A stretch of 64,000 bases of DNA from Casuarina equisetifolia (taxonomy: Eukaryota > Streptophyta > Magnoliopsida > Fagales > Casuarinaceae): NCBI GenBank assembly GCA_028551475.1, contig CM052355.1:20487580-20551579 (forward strand), given 5' to 3'. Position numbers and translations under genes: made by a program. Of the stretch, positions 47,901 to 61,400 are shown piece after piece (within the stretch, counting starts at the first letter, position 1; every line of letters begins with the position of its first letter). The notes under the pieces were generated by a model. That model was not told where the DNA came from. It saw nothing but the letters and a program-made list of their open reading frames with translations, and did not search any database.

Positions 47901-48839
47901 GAGGGATTGAACTGGTTATTTGATTAATTAGCCCTTTAAAAAATGTTTTATGGTATTCACACAACTATAAAAGTCAAAAACTTAAACATAAAGAAAACAT
48001 AATTTTCACCACAGTGGTTGGACCTTTTTCTTCCTTTAATTTAGCCAATTGAAGTCTTCTTTATTCAACTTTAGAGAAAACATTTTCCCGCAATTTACGA
48101 TCTTTCTACCAAGGATTACAACACAATGTGTATCTTAACACACACCAATTTCTCACAACTTACAACTTAAAGGTTTTTTTTTAAACTTATACAACTCAAA
48201 CAATTCCCTTAATATACATATTTGTTTGGGAAACTATAAGAGCAAAAAGTACATAAGCAAGCTCTAGGTGGAAGAACAAAAGTTCAACCTAGATATAATT
48301 TTTAACTCAATAACTGCTCTAAAAAACTCTAAATGTCAATACAACCAATGATTAAGCATAAGTAAAGCCTTAATTGGAATACCTCCAAATCGTAGTATAG
48401 TTAGGGTTTTGAAATCTCAATGAAATATGTGCTTAAGGGTAGTAGAAGTATGTGTAACACATATATGTAGGAGAATTGTATTACTTAGAAGTATATGAGA
48501 GCAAAGAAGAACTTCAACAAATTTTTTAAGATAGCTCAAGCTTTTCAAGATTTTTGCAAACTCTCTTCTTCTTTTTCATTTAGCTTTATTCAATAACAAA
48601 AATTTATTTACTTGTATTTTATTTTTTACAGAACTTTCACAATGAAGGCAATGATATCATTATTTGATATTATAATTTATATACATTTTATTTCTTATAT
48701 CACATAAACCATGAAAAGTATTATATATTAACTATAAAATATTTTGTCACATCAAAATATATTTTCATAAAATATACTTTTCTTTTCCTTTTGCCATAAT
48801 CAAAATATTTATGATACTTTGGTAATGGAAAGCATATGA

Positions 48840-50640
48840 ATCAACATGAAAGAAAGAACACTTTTGATCAATGTTCGCTTGGCCTTCTTTGATAGGAATT
48901 CAACCTTCCAATTATGTACTTCATTGGTTGTTAAATCTATCATCTCATCAAAATAATGAACTTGATTTCTACCTTTGAATAGTTATTTGTTTGATAAGAT
49001 CTTACTTGGTTGGATCTAACTTTTTTGATAATATTACCCTCATTTTTTCACATTGACCTTTTTGCTCATTGTAAGCTTCATCCTTCCATAAAAGAGCCTT
49101 GATACTTTCAAGGGATTGTTGGTTTCCTTCCATAAAAATTAACATATCATCGGCATATAATAAACGTCAAAACCATCCAAAAAAATTATATCCTTTAGAA
49201 CTACCAAGGCATGGCATCATCTCCATAAGAAAGTTGAGCTTTCAACTAAATGCATCCTAAGCTAGTATAAAAATGATAGAGAAGAGATCTCCTAGCAAAG
49301 AACTCATATGGAATTGGAGAAATCATGTTTTGCACCTTGCATTAGTAGTGTAAACCAATTATTATATATATCACACCAAATACAAGAGAAGACAAACCAC
49401 TTTAAAACTCTGAGTACAAAGCCTTATTTCATGCAATCATATGTCTTTTCCATATCTACCTTGATCATAATGTTGGCAATTGTCTTGTGATGCAATTCAT
49501 TAATCATTTTTTTTTATGTTATTAGCACATTCTCATGTATATCTCTTCCTTGTAGAAACCTAGATTATTCTTTTGATATCACCAACGACAATAAGTATAT
49601 AAGCCTATCATTTAAAAGCTTGGTCTTTAACGTAAAGTTACATAGGTTGGTAGGCCATAACTCTTTAAAAATTTGGAGTTGTTTTCCCTTAGGAATCAAA
49701 ATGATCATTGTGGACGTTTTACATTTCAGCATTGGATTGCCTTCAAAAAAGTCTTGCACTACCATCATAATGTCCTTTATCATAATCTTGGCACTCACTT
49801 GACAAAAGTGTTTGTTAAAGCCATCTAAACTTAAAGCACTATCAAAATCTCTTCCCATTATGGTTCCTTTTATAATTCATCATCCTATTCTTTAGTTACT
49901 AACTAAGGAATTTGATTTAGCAAATCGCTCTATGTTTTTTTTTTCCTCCGAGGCGAATCTTAGTGGATTAACTAAAGGCATGTTGTTATCTTCAATGAAG
50001 ACATAAGAATAGTAATCCACCACAAAAAAGCCCAATGTGTTAGGAACTTATGCGTGTGTACCATCTAGTAATCTGAAGTTCCATTTGGCCAGAGAGTTCT
50101 AGATGCAAGCATGAAAAATAGGCAGTATTGTGGTCCCTTTCTTTTAGTCATTTGATTCTTACCTTACCCATTAAGATTCCTTCTTGTTATGTGAACAATT
50201 CATTTAGCTAACCTTGAGCCCTCTTTATATCCAACTTTGATAATGAGTGCCACAAGGTTAATCTTATATTACAATCCTAGCTAGCATAACTAACAATTAA
50301 AACAAAAGAAATCTTGTGTCTATATATCTAAAGTAACATGTTCTCCATGCATTGCTAATACATCATTAGAGGCCTATCCCTTCCAAAGGATCCAATTACT
50401 TATTTTCCGACGCAAATTGTTTGAAATGGGGAAATTGTAGTTGCATGACCATATGCTCCTCAAATAACCAACTTTCTTTTTTGGTTCCAATAAAGCTAAA
50501 ATTGAAATATGTGTGTTTGGACTACCCTTTTTAAGTAGTCTATTTGCTAGAGGGACCCAATCACTTTAATATTTCATATTAGTGTCTTCATAGGAAAAGG
50601 GCTCTAATCTTAATTTTTATGAAGATTTGTACAAAACTTC
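48840..50640 (-). mobile_element. LINE (L1-type) fragment: endonuclease start and reverse transcriptase
   Basis: Minus strand: ISILALLEPKKKVGYL at about 50500-50455 (endonuclease start), and KRKGPQYCLFFMLAS around 50150. The 97-codon frame 49858-49565 (SLDGFNKHFCQVSAK, FFEGNPMLKCKTSTMIILIP, LWPTNLCNFTLKTKLLNDRL) matches the L1 RT fingers/palm region (P-D-G-F ... I-P-K ... P-I-S-L-C-N). LLYADDMLIFMEGNQQSLES at about 49175-49115 is the RT active site with both Asp kept. Other stops interrupt. The 3' end is not defined. Confidence 0.82.
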
Positions 50641-51200
50641 CCACATTGTTGGACTCTATGGATGTGGAACTAAACTGAATCTATTTGTTTTCTAAATAGA
50701 CAACTTGATTCACGAGTGTTTGTGTTGTTCTCCTATGATGATCCATATATGCTTACTAGATGTTACCTCGGTGCATTACTACTTCAGGGCTCTAATCTTG
50801 GCCATGCTCTACGCTATATTGCACAAGCCAAGGGGCTACCCCCGTTCCAAGGCATGGGTTCAACTCTTGTTGTTGGAAAAGATAAACATTTTTTTGACAC
50901 TTATTTACAGTCATGACAAGGAGCCAAAGGCATTGCCCTTTCTTTCATTCCTATGGTCTAGCCAAAATTATCGCCCTTCTTTGCAAATTGGACATATAAA
51001 TGAAGTCAAAATTGATGGGCGGAGCTATAAAAATTTTTGCTGCAAAATACCAGCTTCCCCACACTTAATCACCAAACCTTAGAATTTCTGTTTCTGCACC
51101 TTTCCTTCTAGTTGTGCCATCTTTTTCTTCGCCTCAACTTCAATGGTGGCATTAAGGTGCAAGATCTCACGCCTTGCAACTAGATCTGGTGTTTGCCATA
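50641..51200. other. Possible 5' part of the LINE; otherwise unassigned
   Basis: Minus strand around 51180-51070 reads LWQTPDLVARREILHLNATI and EAKKKMAQLEGK, a charged stretch that could be a LINE ORF1 coiled-coil end. The plus frames at 50705-51082 show no recognisable protein. Confidence 0.35.
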
Positions 51201-52533
51201 ATTTTGAAGCTTTGAGATATAAAATTGGTTTTAGAGTATTTGTCGATCTCACTAGTTTGTATTAGAAGTTTGGAGTAAAGCTATTAAAGCTAAATTAGTC
51301 CTTTGCTATCTAGAAGTGAGGTCAAATATATAGACTAACTACCATATTTATCTTATGGATAATTAGTAGCTATATCTTGTCTAAGATATATTCTAGGCAT
51401 ATCCTAGCTGTATCTAGCTATTATTCTCTTCTATATTAAATTAAAAAGAAAATATCATCTTGGATATAAAATTGATTATCCCAACTATCTTAAATCTTGC
51501 ATCTCTCACGTGCTTATGGCTTGATTTATAATTTACGTGTTTGTCTGGGTCATTTCTACAACAATTTCTCACTAGATACAGTCTACAAAAATACAAATGG
51601 CACTTGTATAAATACTTTAATCTTTAATTGAAGGAAATTTTAAAGGAGTGGTTGTCTAAAGCCATGCTAACAATTCATGATCTCAAATACTTAATTCTTT
51701 AAAAAATAAAAATAAAAATAAAAATTTTAAAATATGTTTGATAATATCGAATGAAAGCAATGAGTGCCAATGAGATGTGATATGCTTTACAAAAAATAAA
51801 TAAAATTAAAAACAAGGGAAAATAGCATGATAGGAAGGTTAAAGAGAAAAAAAGAAACGGGTATAGAGCGGCAAAAGGTAATATAAAACGTGTAAAAGTC
51901 TCAAACATTTTAAAGTTTAGTATATGGAGATATGTTTTTTTTTTCCTTTTAATTTTTTCTTTTTCCATTATGTTCTCTTACTACTCCTTGCCTTTTGTCT
52001 TTTTTTTTTTTTTCAATATCAAGTAAGTACAATAAAACATAAGAATATGTAAATAAAAATTAGAAAATAAAACATTACAAAGATAAATTTAACCTCAAAA
52101 AAGGAGCTTTTGTTAAAATTATTGCTATTTTGAATTCAATAGAAGAACTACAATTCAATAACGTGCATTTAAAATTCACTGGGGTCCTACTTTGAAATTA
52201 AATTATTCTCAATTTACATGTTGCTCTTAACTTATTTTATTTTTATAAATTATGACTTCACTGGTCCTTTACCCCGTACTGACTCCTACGACATTGATCT
52301 ATTTCATTGCCACCTAACAGAAAAGGGGGCTATTTATGCTACCAAACCTTACACGTTGCGTAGATGAAACATCTCATAAGTTTTCCGAACAAGATTTCAG
52401 GTTCTATTTAGAGAAATCAGCAAGCAACAGAGAGCTTCCTTGCTTTATTTAAATTTGTAGAAGTATACACTGCACCATCGAACAATTTTAGGACCGTAAC
52501 TGGAATTCTGGCTTTGCTAGCTCCTTGGATTTA
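51201..52533. other. AT-rich intergenic region and 3' UTR of the RING gene
   Basis: Very AT-rich, with several A and T runs. No gene was seen. The part just below 52534 is the 3' UTR of the minus-strand RING gene. Confidence 0.55.
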
Positions 52534-55500
52534 TTAAGACAAGCTCACCTCCCGTTGGCAGATGCAGCAAATCTGAGTTATCATGACAGAAGCGACTTTT
52601 TAGAATGTTAAATATATCGATTCTGAACAACAATAAATGACAGAAGCGACTTTATAGAATATCTAGTCGAAAAATTTTAATGGCAACTTGTATAACTGAG
52701 CATAACTAATCTGTTATCAAAATATGCAGCAAACTTTTCTCCATTATCAGGAGGAAGCTGAAATGTTCGGTGGTTTTTTTATTTTCTTATTTTAAGATCA
52801 AAGGTTCATCATCATTCTAATGAATGGAGTAGAATCTTTTAATATAAAAATATGTCTAGACAAAGTAGTGAATGGCACTCATTTCTTTTAACATAAACTT
52901 ATTGAGCCTTTCAAAACAGATATGCATAAGATATGTTAAAAGATTTAAGAGTTAATTTAAGAGTTCAAGAAACACTTTATTCTAATATAAGACTTTCATC
53001 ATGCACACAAGACCTATGATATATTCGCTAATTAACTAAAGGCCTAGAACTAAGCAAGTATGGTCAAGTATATAAGTCTCGGAGTTATTTCACTATAATG
53101 TTGCTCCTGAAGCATAGACTGCAAGGGGCTGTTATGGTTCTGAGATAACATGTCAGGCCAAAGTTCCTGATTGGTGAAAAAATGGCTTCAAAAAGAATTA
53201 CCAAGTTAGATTCATTTTTATCTATATAAATAGTTTAGAAACATATCTTGTTTTTGTTGGAGTTATAAGATTGAATTCTTTAGCAAATTAAAGCTATTTA
53301 ACATCTATAGGGAAGACAAACCAAGATGCGAATAAGAGGAACTGACCTGAACATGGATGAACCTTAAAACAAAATCAGTGGGAGAAAGGGTTTAACGTAC
53401 CTTCCGATTTCTTAACCATTTTTTAATGCAATGGTCATGATACAGGTGAGAGCAGGGCAGAGTGGTCACAATACCACCCTTCTTGAAATTCTTTTTACAT
53501 ACAACACACCTACACATGGGCATGTCAGAAACATTATTACGAAACTACTAATAAATTTTATGAAAAAAGAATAAAAAGGAAAAAAAAAAAAAAGAACTGA
53601 TAGTATGAGCAAGTAGTTGTAGAATATTAGCGCTTAGCATTTATGCGGTATACTGGACATCCATTGCTAGTGCAAGAACATTATGCCAAGTGACTTGTAC
53701 ACCACCCTCGAGGAAAGTCCGTATGAATCAGGGGAAGGGAGTAGGCATAAGGATGCTTTAGCAAAGCAGCTAGCAATTTCTATTTTCTGATGGCTTAACT
53801 AGTCACCTATGAACTCTTCATAATAAGAAAGTGATGGAAGAAAAAGTTTTGTCTCTCTTCACTTCTTTGTTAATAGAGTCAAGTCGCATGGAGTTAAAAG
53901 CATAAGATTTTTACTTTTTTTAAGTAAATACACACCCATATATGTATTCAGTGTTGAATTTAAGACTTCTTGATTTTAAATAGTATCTACTCTCAACTAA
54001 GTTAGACATTTGTAAACTATAATTATGACATTATCTTAATAAAAAATAAGAAAACTAAGAATAAAAAAATTATATATTAAAAGAAAGAGACTATCTTGTA
54101 ATTACATAGACAAAAGATGATTTCAGGGACAAATTGAAGCCAGATGAGATCCAGCTAAAAGTGAACTCAGTTACAGTAGCTCTGAGTTTGTAGATTGGGC
54201 AAGTTTAAATGTGTGGCCGCTTCTTTCACACCAGAAAGTCACATAAGCACAATGGAACATCTGTGAAATCCACCTACCTTTCTAAGTTGTCGAGTCTTAG
54301 CCACCAAATTTTGGCATTATCTAAGAGACCTATGCAAAATGTGCCGAATTATAATCTAATTCTAACGCAGGCACTCACATGGAAAAGAATAAACATCATA
54401 TAATAATAAAGGTGGATTGTCAAGGGGTAAGTCAGTTGACCCAGTGATATTCTTGCAGTCTCTCTGCATGAATTCAAATCAACAACACCCGGAAATTCAT
54501 TGAAGTATATCAAGGATAATGTTCTTGTCGGAGTTATCAGGCTTTGAGACTATAACTTAGGTAAAGGTGACTCAGAAAATAGGAAGTTGCTATACTTAAT
54601 TATTAAAAAATCCCAAATAAAAACCTGAGTATGCGTGCAATTTGCAGAATATTATGTGAAAGGAAAAAGTAAAAAGCTTAGATAAATCGTACTCTTTCGG
54701 TTCTTCTGCTGGATCCTTTCTGCCATTTGACGAAGTTGGTTTGTACCTGTGAGATGGCAACCTGGAAAGGATATCTTCAGGCAGTCCTTTGCTTACACTC
54801 CCAATATTTTCTTGCAATTCTAGCAAATCCTGGCCCAAAGCTAGATCAGTATCATAGGCCAATTGAAACTGGCAAGAATATCCTAAGTCTCTAATGCAGC
54901 TATTAACCAAAAAACATAAAGAAAAATGGAGAATGGGCAAAATGGAAACTGTCAACTGAGAGTCAAGGTCCTTGGAATTCTTAATAAGTTTCTGCATGTG
55001 CATTATAGACACCAAACGGGATTGTTTAAAAATTCAATGTCCAAAAAATATTTTGTCACTCGCAGTAAGAAATTCGAGAAAGCTTTCATCAACAGTGTCA
55101 TTGATGAAACTGCTGCTGAGCCTACCTCGTAACTCATTTCATTGGGACTTATGTAGCCTTGATTTTCAGCCTGAGAAAGAAAACGAGTTTCAAGCATCAG
55201 TAACGAATCATAACATCCTGACCCAATAAATTTAAACGTCGTTGTAAGAAGTCCAGGGAATATACTGCAAAAGAAGTTCCTTCATCACTGATATTCCTGT
55301 TCCCTGAAATTTGTGGAGGAATAGAATTACTTTCAATATAAGCAATCCAGACAGAAGCTATATGGAATTTACAAATGTTTTCTTCCGAAACTTTACGAAG
55401 AACTTGCCATCATATTAAGTTTCAGAAGAATAGGAAATGGTAAACTGGAATCAAATGCTCTACACCCAAAATTTTAAAAGTAAATTAAAGGGCAATTAAT

Positions 55501-56423
55501 ATTCTTATTTATTTGATAATAAGTTTTACTAACTCTTTAGTTGAATTTCAATTAAATAATAGACCTGCACCTAAATCCTTCTAAGCACCTCTATAAATTC
55601 CTATTAATTTGACTTCACACATTATTCATATAATGTAATAACACGATAATTTGATAATTTAATTATCATGATAAGAAAGTGTGTTAAAATGTGGACGATG
55701 ATCACATACCCTAAAACTTATATTGGATAACATACCCCCTTTCTTATATGAAAAGTATTATATCCAAAACTTAGATTATAAAATAATATTGACAATTTTA
55801 TTCCTGTCTTAAAATTTTTTTAAAAAAGGAGCATAAGTTTATTTTTAAAATAATTATTTAGTATAATTTAAATAAGATAAGACATTCTCCGTAGCATTTA
55901 TAGCAAGTCGTTGTGTAATAGTGTCACAAATAAATATCTATTGATATTCCTTCTTCTAAAATAAAAATTACATGCGATTTATTTTGCAAGAAACATTTAC
56001 CAAGCAAAGTTCAAAATAATAGGGGAGCAAAAAAGAGAGATAAAATTATGTGAATTTTACCAGATGTAGTTTCAAGGCTTATATTTAGCATGGATCTAAC
56101 CAGAGCTTCTTCTATTTCGGCTAACTCCTGGTCGTCACTTTCGTCATTGTGGAAATCATTTGGATTTGGCTGATCAACATCTCCCTTCAACATAATCAAA
56201 GAAGTACAAGCAGGGCTTTTTTAAAGAATCTGAACTCAAGGACATGTCGTAATAAGCAGAGCTTTTCAAAGACAAAATAAAAATTAAGAAGAGAGAATAC
56301 TTCGGATGAGCTTGTGTTCTGAACAATCCAATCTTCTTCAAGCTCTTCTGGGAAAATTTGAAGGTACCATTCCAGGAGTACGGGCGGTTCTTCATTATTT
56401 TGAGCAGAATGCCTGCTTCCCAT
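52534..56423 (-). CDS. RING-H2 finger protein, BIG BROTHER-like E3 ligase (204 aa, 7 coding exons)
   Basis: Coding exons: 56423-56301, 56184-56061, 55303-55266, 55170-55126, 54829-54693, 53509-53401, 52572-52534. All are GT-AG with consistent phases, 615 nt with TAA. The N-terminus (MGSRHSAQNN, EWYLQIFPEELEEDWIVQ) and an acidic segment (DESDDQELAEIEEALVRSML) precede ISPNEMSYE / DLLELQENIGSVSKGLPEDI, the 'YEELLELGE.VG..S+GLS' segment of the BIG BROTHER family. The RING is ECVVCKKNF ... LPCSHLYHDHCIKKWLRNRK then ICCICQREVSLS, i.e. C-x2-C-x14-C-x-H-x2-H-x2-C-x10-C-x2-C. It should bind E2 enzymes and transfer ubiquitin. The last Cys pair lies on the 39-nt final exon and lacks the usual Pro. The short exon 3 (38 nt) is the least certain. 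The protein is shorter than BIG BROTHER itself. Confidence 0.85.
52583..52660. repeat. 24-bp direct repeat in the last intron of the RING gene
   Basis: ATGACAGAAGCGACTTT.TAG is present at 52583-52606 and 52637-52660 with one mismatch, 54 bp apart. It sits just upstream (on the gene strand) of the acceptor of the terminal exon. Confidence 0.88.
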
Positions 56424-56700
56424 CCTATGTAAGTTCAAGGTAGGAGAAAATGTTTTGCTTTCCGGAATTGAGAAGAACTTTTCTTGCTACCCTTTTCGGA
56501 TCATCGCAGTTAGAGAACCATAGAGCAGCAAAGCACTTAGAATCAGCACATGTGAAGACAGAGTATTCATACTCCATACAAACCAGAAAAGCATTACAAA
56601 CATACCTGCTGTTACGTCTGCGGAATTTTCAGTCTTTCTCCTGGGACTTATAAGTTGTTTGGCTTTGACCATCTTCAGCACAGGTTGATGCAGACTCTTA
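56424..56700 (-). promoter_or_regulatory. Leader of the RING gene with a probable non-coding exon and uORF
   Basis: The ATG at 56423 follows an acceptor-like TTACATAG, so an upstream 5' UTR exon is likely. On the minus strand an ATG at 56672 (or 56681) opens a frame through ISPRRKTENSADVTA to a good donor GCAG/GTATGT (about 56606). Joining that donor to the acceptor puts this frame out of register with the main one, so it would act as an overlapping uORF, unless a different acceptor is used. Confidence 0.4.
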
Positions 56701-58421
56701 CATGGATGCTATTAAATTTAGACATGAGAAAAATAGTTATGGATTTTAAATGATTAGCACCTCTTGGATTAAAGCATTTGTTTGGAAGATTTACTTTGAT
56801 TTATCCGTTCAAATGTGTACTTTATTTTTCATATGCGGACACTGAGATTTAGTAAGATTTGTGCAGATTACGGTGAACTATAAATTAAGAAGATATCTTC
56901 ATGATCGCGTGGTAAATTATACTTATTCGTGTACTCTCGGCGCAAAGATATCTTCACAAGGTGCTGAAAGAGGATATGAGAAAGATCCTTTAGTATCTTA
57001 ACACAAATTATTGGCATTTAAAATGAAACAAAACGTCAATTCCCTGTCATTTATAATAAATTCTTTGCAAATATCCACGCCCTCCTGTGCCTTTGATTCT
57101 AAACACAAGAAAAAAGACCAACACAAAAAAGAACCACCTAAGAAAATATGTCATTTTCAATGACTAAGAAAATATGTAAAGGCCTAAAATGATGAATATG
57201 TGTACAAGCAATAAGTATCTTTATATAATTTACAAATAAATTCAAGCTAGTTTGTCAAAAGGGAAGTTCTAGATTTTGACCGGATAAGTTAAATAAACAA
57301 ATAGTAAGGATAGATGAGTGTTAGGTGTTAAAAATTGCTTAAAGTTTTACATTGACTAAGTTTCATTAAAAAAAAGCTATTTAATATTTAAAAAATTCAT
57401 AATTTTGAGTCAATTTTTAAATAAAAATGAATTTTCCAGTAATAGTAGTGATTAGAGTGAAGGAACAAGCACGACTTTTTTCATGTAAAGAATGAATAAA
57501 TGGTTACCTAAAATATAATCTTTTTGTGATACATGTGCCTGAATACAATTCATTGCATGTGTCATGTAGACATCAAGCATGCTGTCCATCAAATCTGATA
57601 AGCATGCTATCCATCAAATATGATTACACGAGAAAGAGATAATTTTAAAAAAGAATAACCTTTACTATAGCGTTGTGTAACCGTGCATGAATCAAATAGG
57701 AAAATCAAAAGATGCAAATTCAAGCTCTCTTTCGGCTCGATTTTCCTTTTATTTTTATTGTTTAATTTTCTTTTTTCCTCCAAAGCACTGACCTCTTAGT
57801 CACTGCATCACGTATGCTATAAGCGCTAGAGTTCTGGTTTTTGAGCCCACCTTGAAATTAAATGTACATAGGACGAAGGTGCTCATTCATTTACCAATTC
57901 TCTTGTTTCCGGTAATTACCATTAAATATTACTAATAGATAAATAAAGAAGAAGCACTCCTCCATTCACTTGCCCAAGATCTTTGAACCAGAGCATATCC
58001 CCAAGACGTGATGCTAAAATCTGGCCAAAATAGGCAATGCGAAGCCCAAAATGGTATAGGCTAGGAAGAGCTACAAATGCCAACTATTGCTAACAAGAAA
58101 GAGAAATCATGATGTGTCTCTAAGACTTTTACTTTGCACCTTCGTCCGATATAGAAATGTACACATTCATTTTGTGAATCGACATTAAAGGTTCGGCTTT
58201 TAAGTTTCATTGCAGGCAAGAAGGGCTTCTACATGCAACCGAAAGAAGAAATAAGAAGAAATCTAAGTCAACAACACATGTCAACTAGAGCAGCAATATA
58301 CATGCAATATGCTTGCCGTTAATGACACTTTTTTTGTGCCAAAGAAGGCAGCTACAGGTTTCAATTCCCATCGTACAGAATTTCTCGAGTCCATTGATTG
58401 ACACACGAGTACTAAAGGAGA
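56701..58421. other. Intergenic region between the RING gene and RPB6
   Basis: AT-rich, no gene. 'atcaagcatgctgtccatcaaa' and 'taagcatgctatccatcaaa' (about 57570-57620) form a short diverged direct repeat. The section just below 58422 is the RPB6 3' UTR; the leftmost part is the promoter of the RING gene. Confidence 0.5.
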
Positions 58422-61400
58422 TCAATCACCCCCAACTTGCCTCTTCCATGAGTCTTCCACAATTAATTCATCAACTCCCCAATCCTCATAACTGAAAAGA
58501 ACACAACAAAATAAGGCATGTCTCACACCTATGCTCAAAATAATATCATCCATGAAAAATGATAGGGACAAAATTGTCAAATACTAACTAGAAACCAAAC
58601 TTCCAACAAATCAGGAAAAATAATTGGAACTTTGAATTGAGGACCTACCTTCCATCAGGCAGGTAGCGGCGAATGGTGAAGGGTATCTTCCGCTCCCGAA
58701 GCTCCTTCATTGCAATCTGAGGTATAATACATGAGATATCACTAACATGTTTACTACATCACCAAACAGGAAACTCCATTTTTATCATCCTATCTACAAA
58801 GACATTGGTTTATCTCATAAGAAAGCTAGAATACTATTACAAAATTTAATTTAACTAGGGCCGGATAATACTAGATAACACGATAAATGCAAAGTCCCCC
58901 ATTCAAACCATTTATTGAAATCATAAGAGATTTCTTGGACCTATTTTAGTCAGACATTGGCTTGCCGTAAAGAATATAGGAATAGTGGTAGATGATTCAG
59001 CTAGCTGCAAAGCTCAATACAGATATGATGATTTTGCTTCTAATCAAAAAAAAAGAACTTCTGGTACATATTCTTGACCCAAAAAATGTAGGTGTTAGCT
59101 GATAAAAGCATCAATTTCAACTCTATGCATATGAAGCCCTAAAAGACAAAGTGATAAGATCAAAATCTGAAAGCAGTGTTCCCTGGGTTCGACAAAAGTT
59201 ATCCAGCCTCATAAAGCTCATGTAGTTTTTCAGGAATTTGTCATCAGAAATAGCTGTAATATAATCTAACCTCAAGTGGGTCAGTTTCACCCTCCAATTC
59301 GACCATCACAGGTGCATTCATGCTGTCACCAGAAGGGAGATACATATAGTCTAGTGAAGTGAATCCAACTTGATCAGTGAAATTTCAGACAGATAGGTTA
59401 TGAGAAGGAAACCTGATCTGGAGAGCACGGGTACCCAAGATTCTGGCACGCTCATATTTTGTCATATATTTTGAGGTCTTACGAGGACGATCTACAGGAT
59501 GGTGCTCTTCTTTGTCCTCAGCTTCTGGTTCTATGGGAACGTCTTCATTGTTAGTGTTCTCAACCTCCTCCTCAGCACCTTCCTGTCCAAAATTCAGCAA
59601 AGACGTTAGAAAGCTATCTTAGAAAGACAAATGTTTAGTTCACCCTTTTCTTTGAGGAAGAAAATTTGTAAATGACTCCTTACTTCAATCTCAGGCTCCG
59701 GTGGTTCATCCTCATATCTGCAGCCAAAAGTTTTGTGAGGCTCCTTTTAAAAAAGTTTTTGGAAACATACAGTGTTAGAAGTAAAGACTCAAGCTCCCCA
59801 TTCACAAGCACAGACATATGGACAAAAATAATTCAAGAGAAAGTGAGTTAAATGAATCTGCTTAGAATTTTCGGGACAAAAACATTTAAGTAGTCATCCA
59901 TATCCTTAGTGCTATAATCTAAACCCATCCCAAGTTTTTGTAGGATAGCCATGTTCTTATCATGAAATATATAGGAATGAAAATCAGTAGAACAGGTTTT
60001 TGTTGTTTGGTTAGTCTTTGGTGGTGGAAAGAGACTAGAAGGTACTAGGAGATATAAAAATTATAATACTGTAAGCAAAGAACACAATTTGGAGATAAAC
60101 TAGAAGAAAAACTTATAGTTTGGACGGTTGTTCCTAGACTGTGAGCAAGAATTCGAAATCTGTGGCAGATTTCGTTTTGGGTTTTGGAGGCTAATAAAGA
60201 TGGGCTACCCTATTAATTTAATAGTTTCACAGGTCAGAAATCAAGGTCAAATTGTAGCGCCTCAAGGGTAGACAAGTAAGACCAAGAAAACCAAAAAACG
60301 ATAAATGCATTTATCCTTTTTTGGTTTTCTTAACATCTACTTCTTAACAACACCACACCTAAGGTTTTCCTTGCACCACAAATAAGGAGAGGATAGAAAC
60401 ATACAAACCCTAAGTGCATATATGCAGTAAATTTTCTTAAAACTTGTATTCCCATTTGAAATAATAATATTGACATTTACACAATACTAAACAAAAAATC
60501 AACAAGAATGGGGCTCATAACAAGACTTTGACTCCGAGTCTTGGACTCCATGAACTTTGACTAGAAAGTACCGACTAGATAACTGATCCAACTACCAAAT
60601 AAAATCCAAAAAGCAACAAATCCAAGATTGGTCCAATGGATCCAAAGTGTAACCCATACATAGAAATGTAACTGCCAATGTATACCAAGTTCCCACACAG
60701 TTATATATAGGTGGAACAACAGAAATAAGTAGAGATAAATGATCTTAAGAAATATAAAGCATCTGCATTCAAAGAACCACTGTACTTATTTGGACACACC
60801 CATACAACAGAAATATGAAGTTGCCAAACATGCATGGTTTTAACACAGAAAGAAGTCAAATAAAGGCTTACCAAGATATGCTATGCAAGGTTTTAGCTAA
60901 CTTTTGTAAGATTCCAGACAAAATTTTATGCAGAAAAGACAGCAAGGGGGTCTCCTCTGCCCATATTAGTTGGACCAACACGAATTTCAGTCAGTCTTTT
61001 TGCTCAGTAGAAGGCATCCCCAAAGCCCCTTTGGAAAATTTGATTTGGAACTGTCATGTAGACAAACTTTTATAGGCTAGTCGGAACTGAAAACCCTTCA
61101 CTTGCCCTCTTCCTCTGTTTTTTACCTCATGCCCCTTAATATATTTACAATAAGCGTTGGATCCCTAGGAGGGAAATCTTAACTAATTTTATATCCACAA
61201 GATGATGAATACCCACTCAAGAGGACTCCACCACCATCTTAAAAAATAACAGAAGGATTTCTATAGTAAAGGTAACGTTCTTTTGCAAACAAATTCATGC
61301 TGGACATACCATCAGAATCCTTAGCAAGGGGTGAGCACGTTACCCAAATCTTCACATACTTCTGGTATGTGAAGTGTCCCAAAAAGTGTCCAAAAATCAG

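Noticed and set aside
50705..51082. 125-codon plus-strand frame
   Set aside because: No known protein pattern; probably chance openness in LINE-flanking sequence. Kept only as an unassigned region.
56174..56395. Minus frame MKNRPYSWNG... overlapping RING exon 1
   Set aside because: It is out of frame with the exon chain that yields the RING; possibly part of a uORF, not a separate gene.
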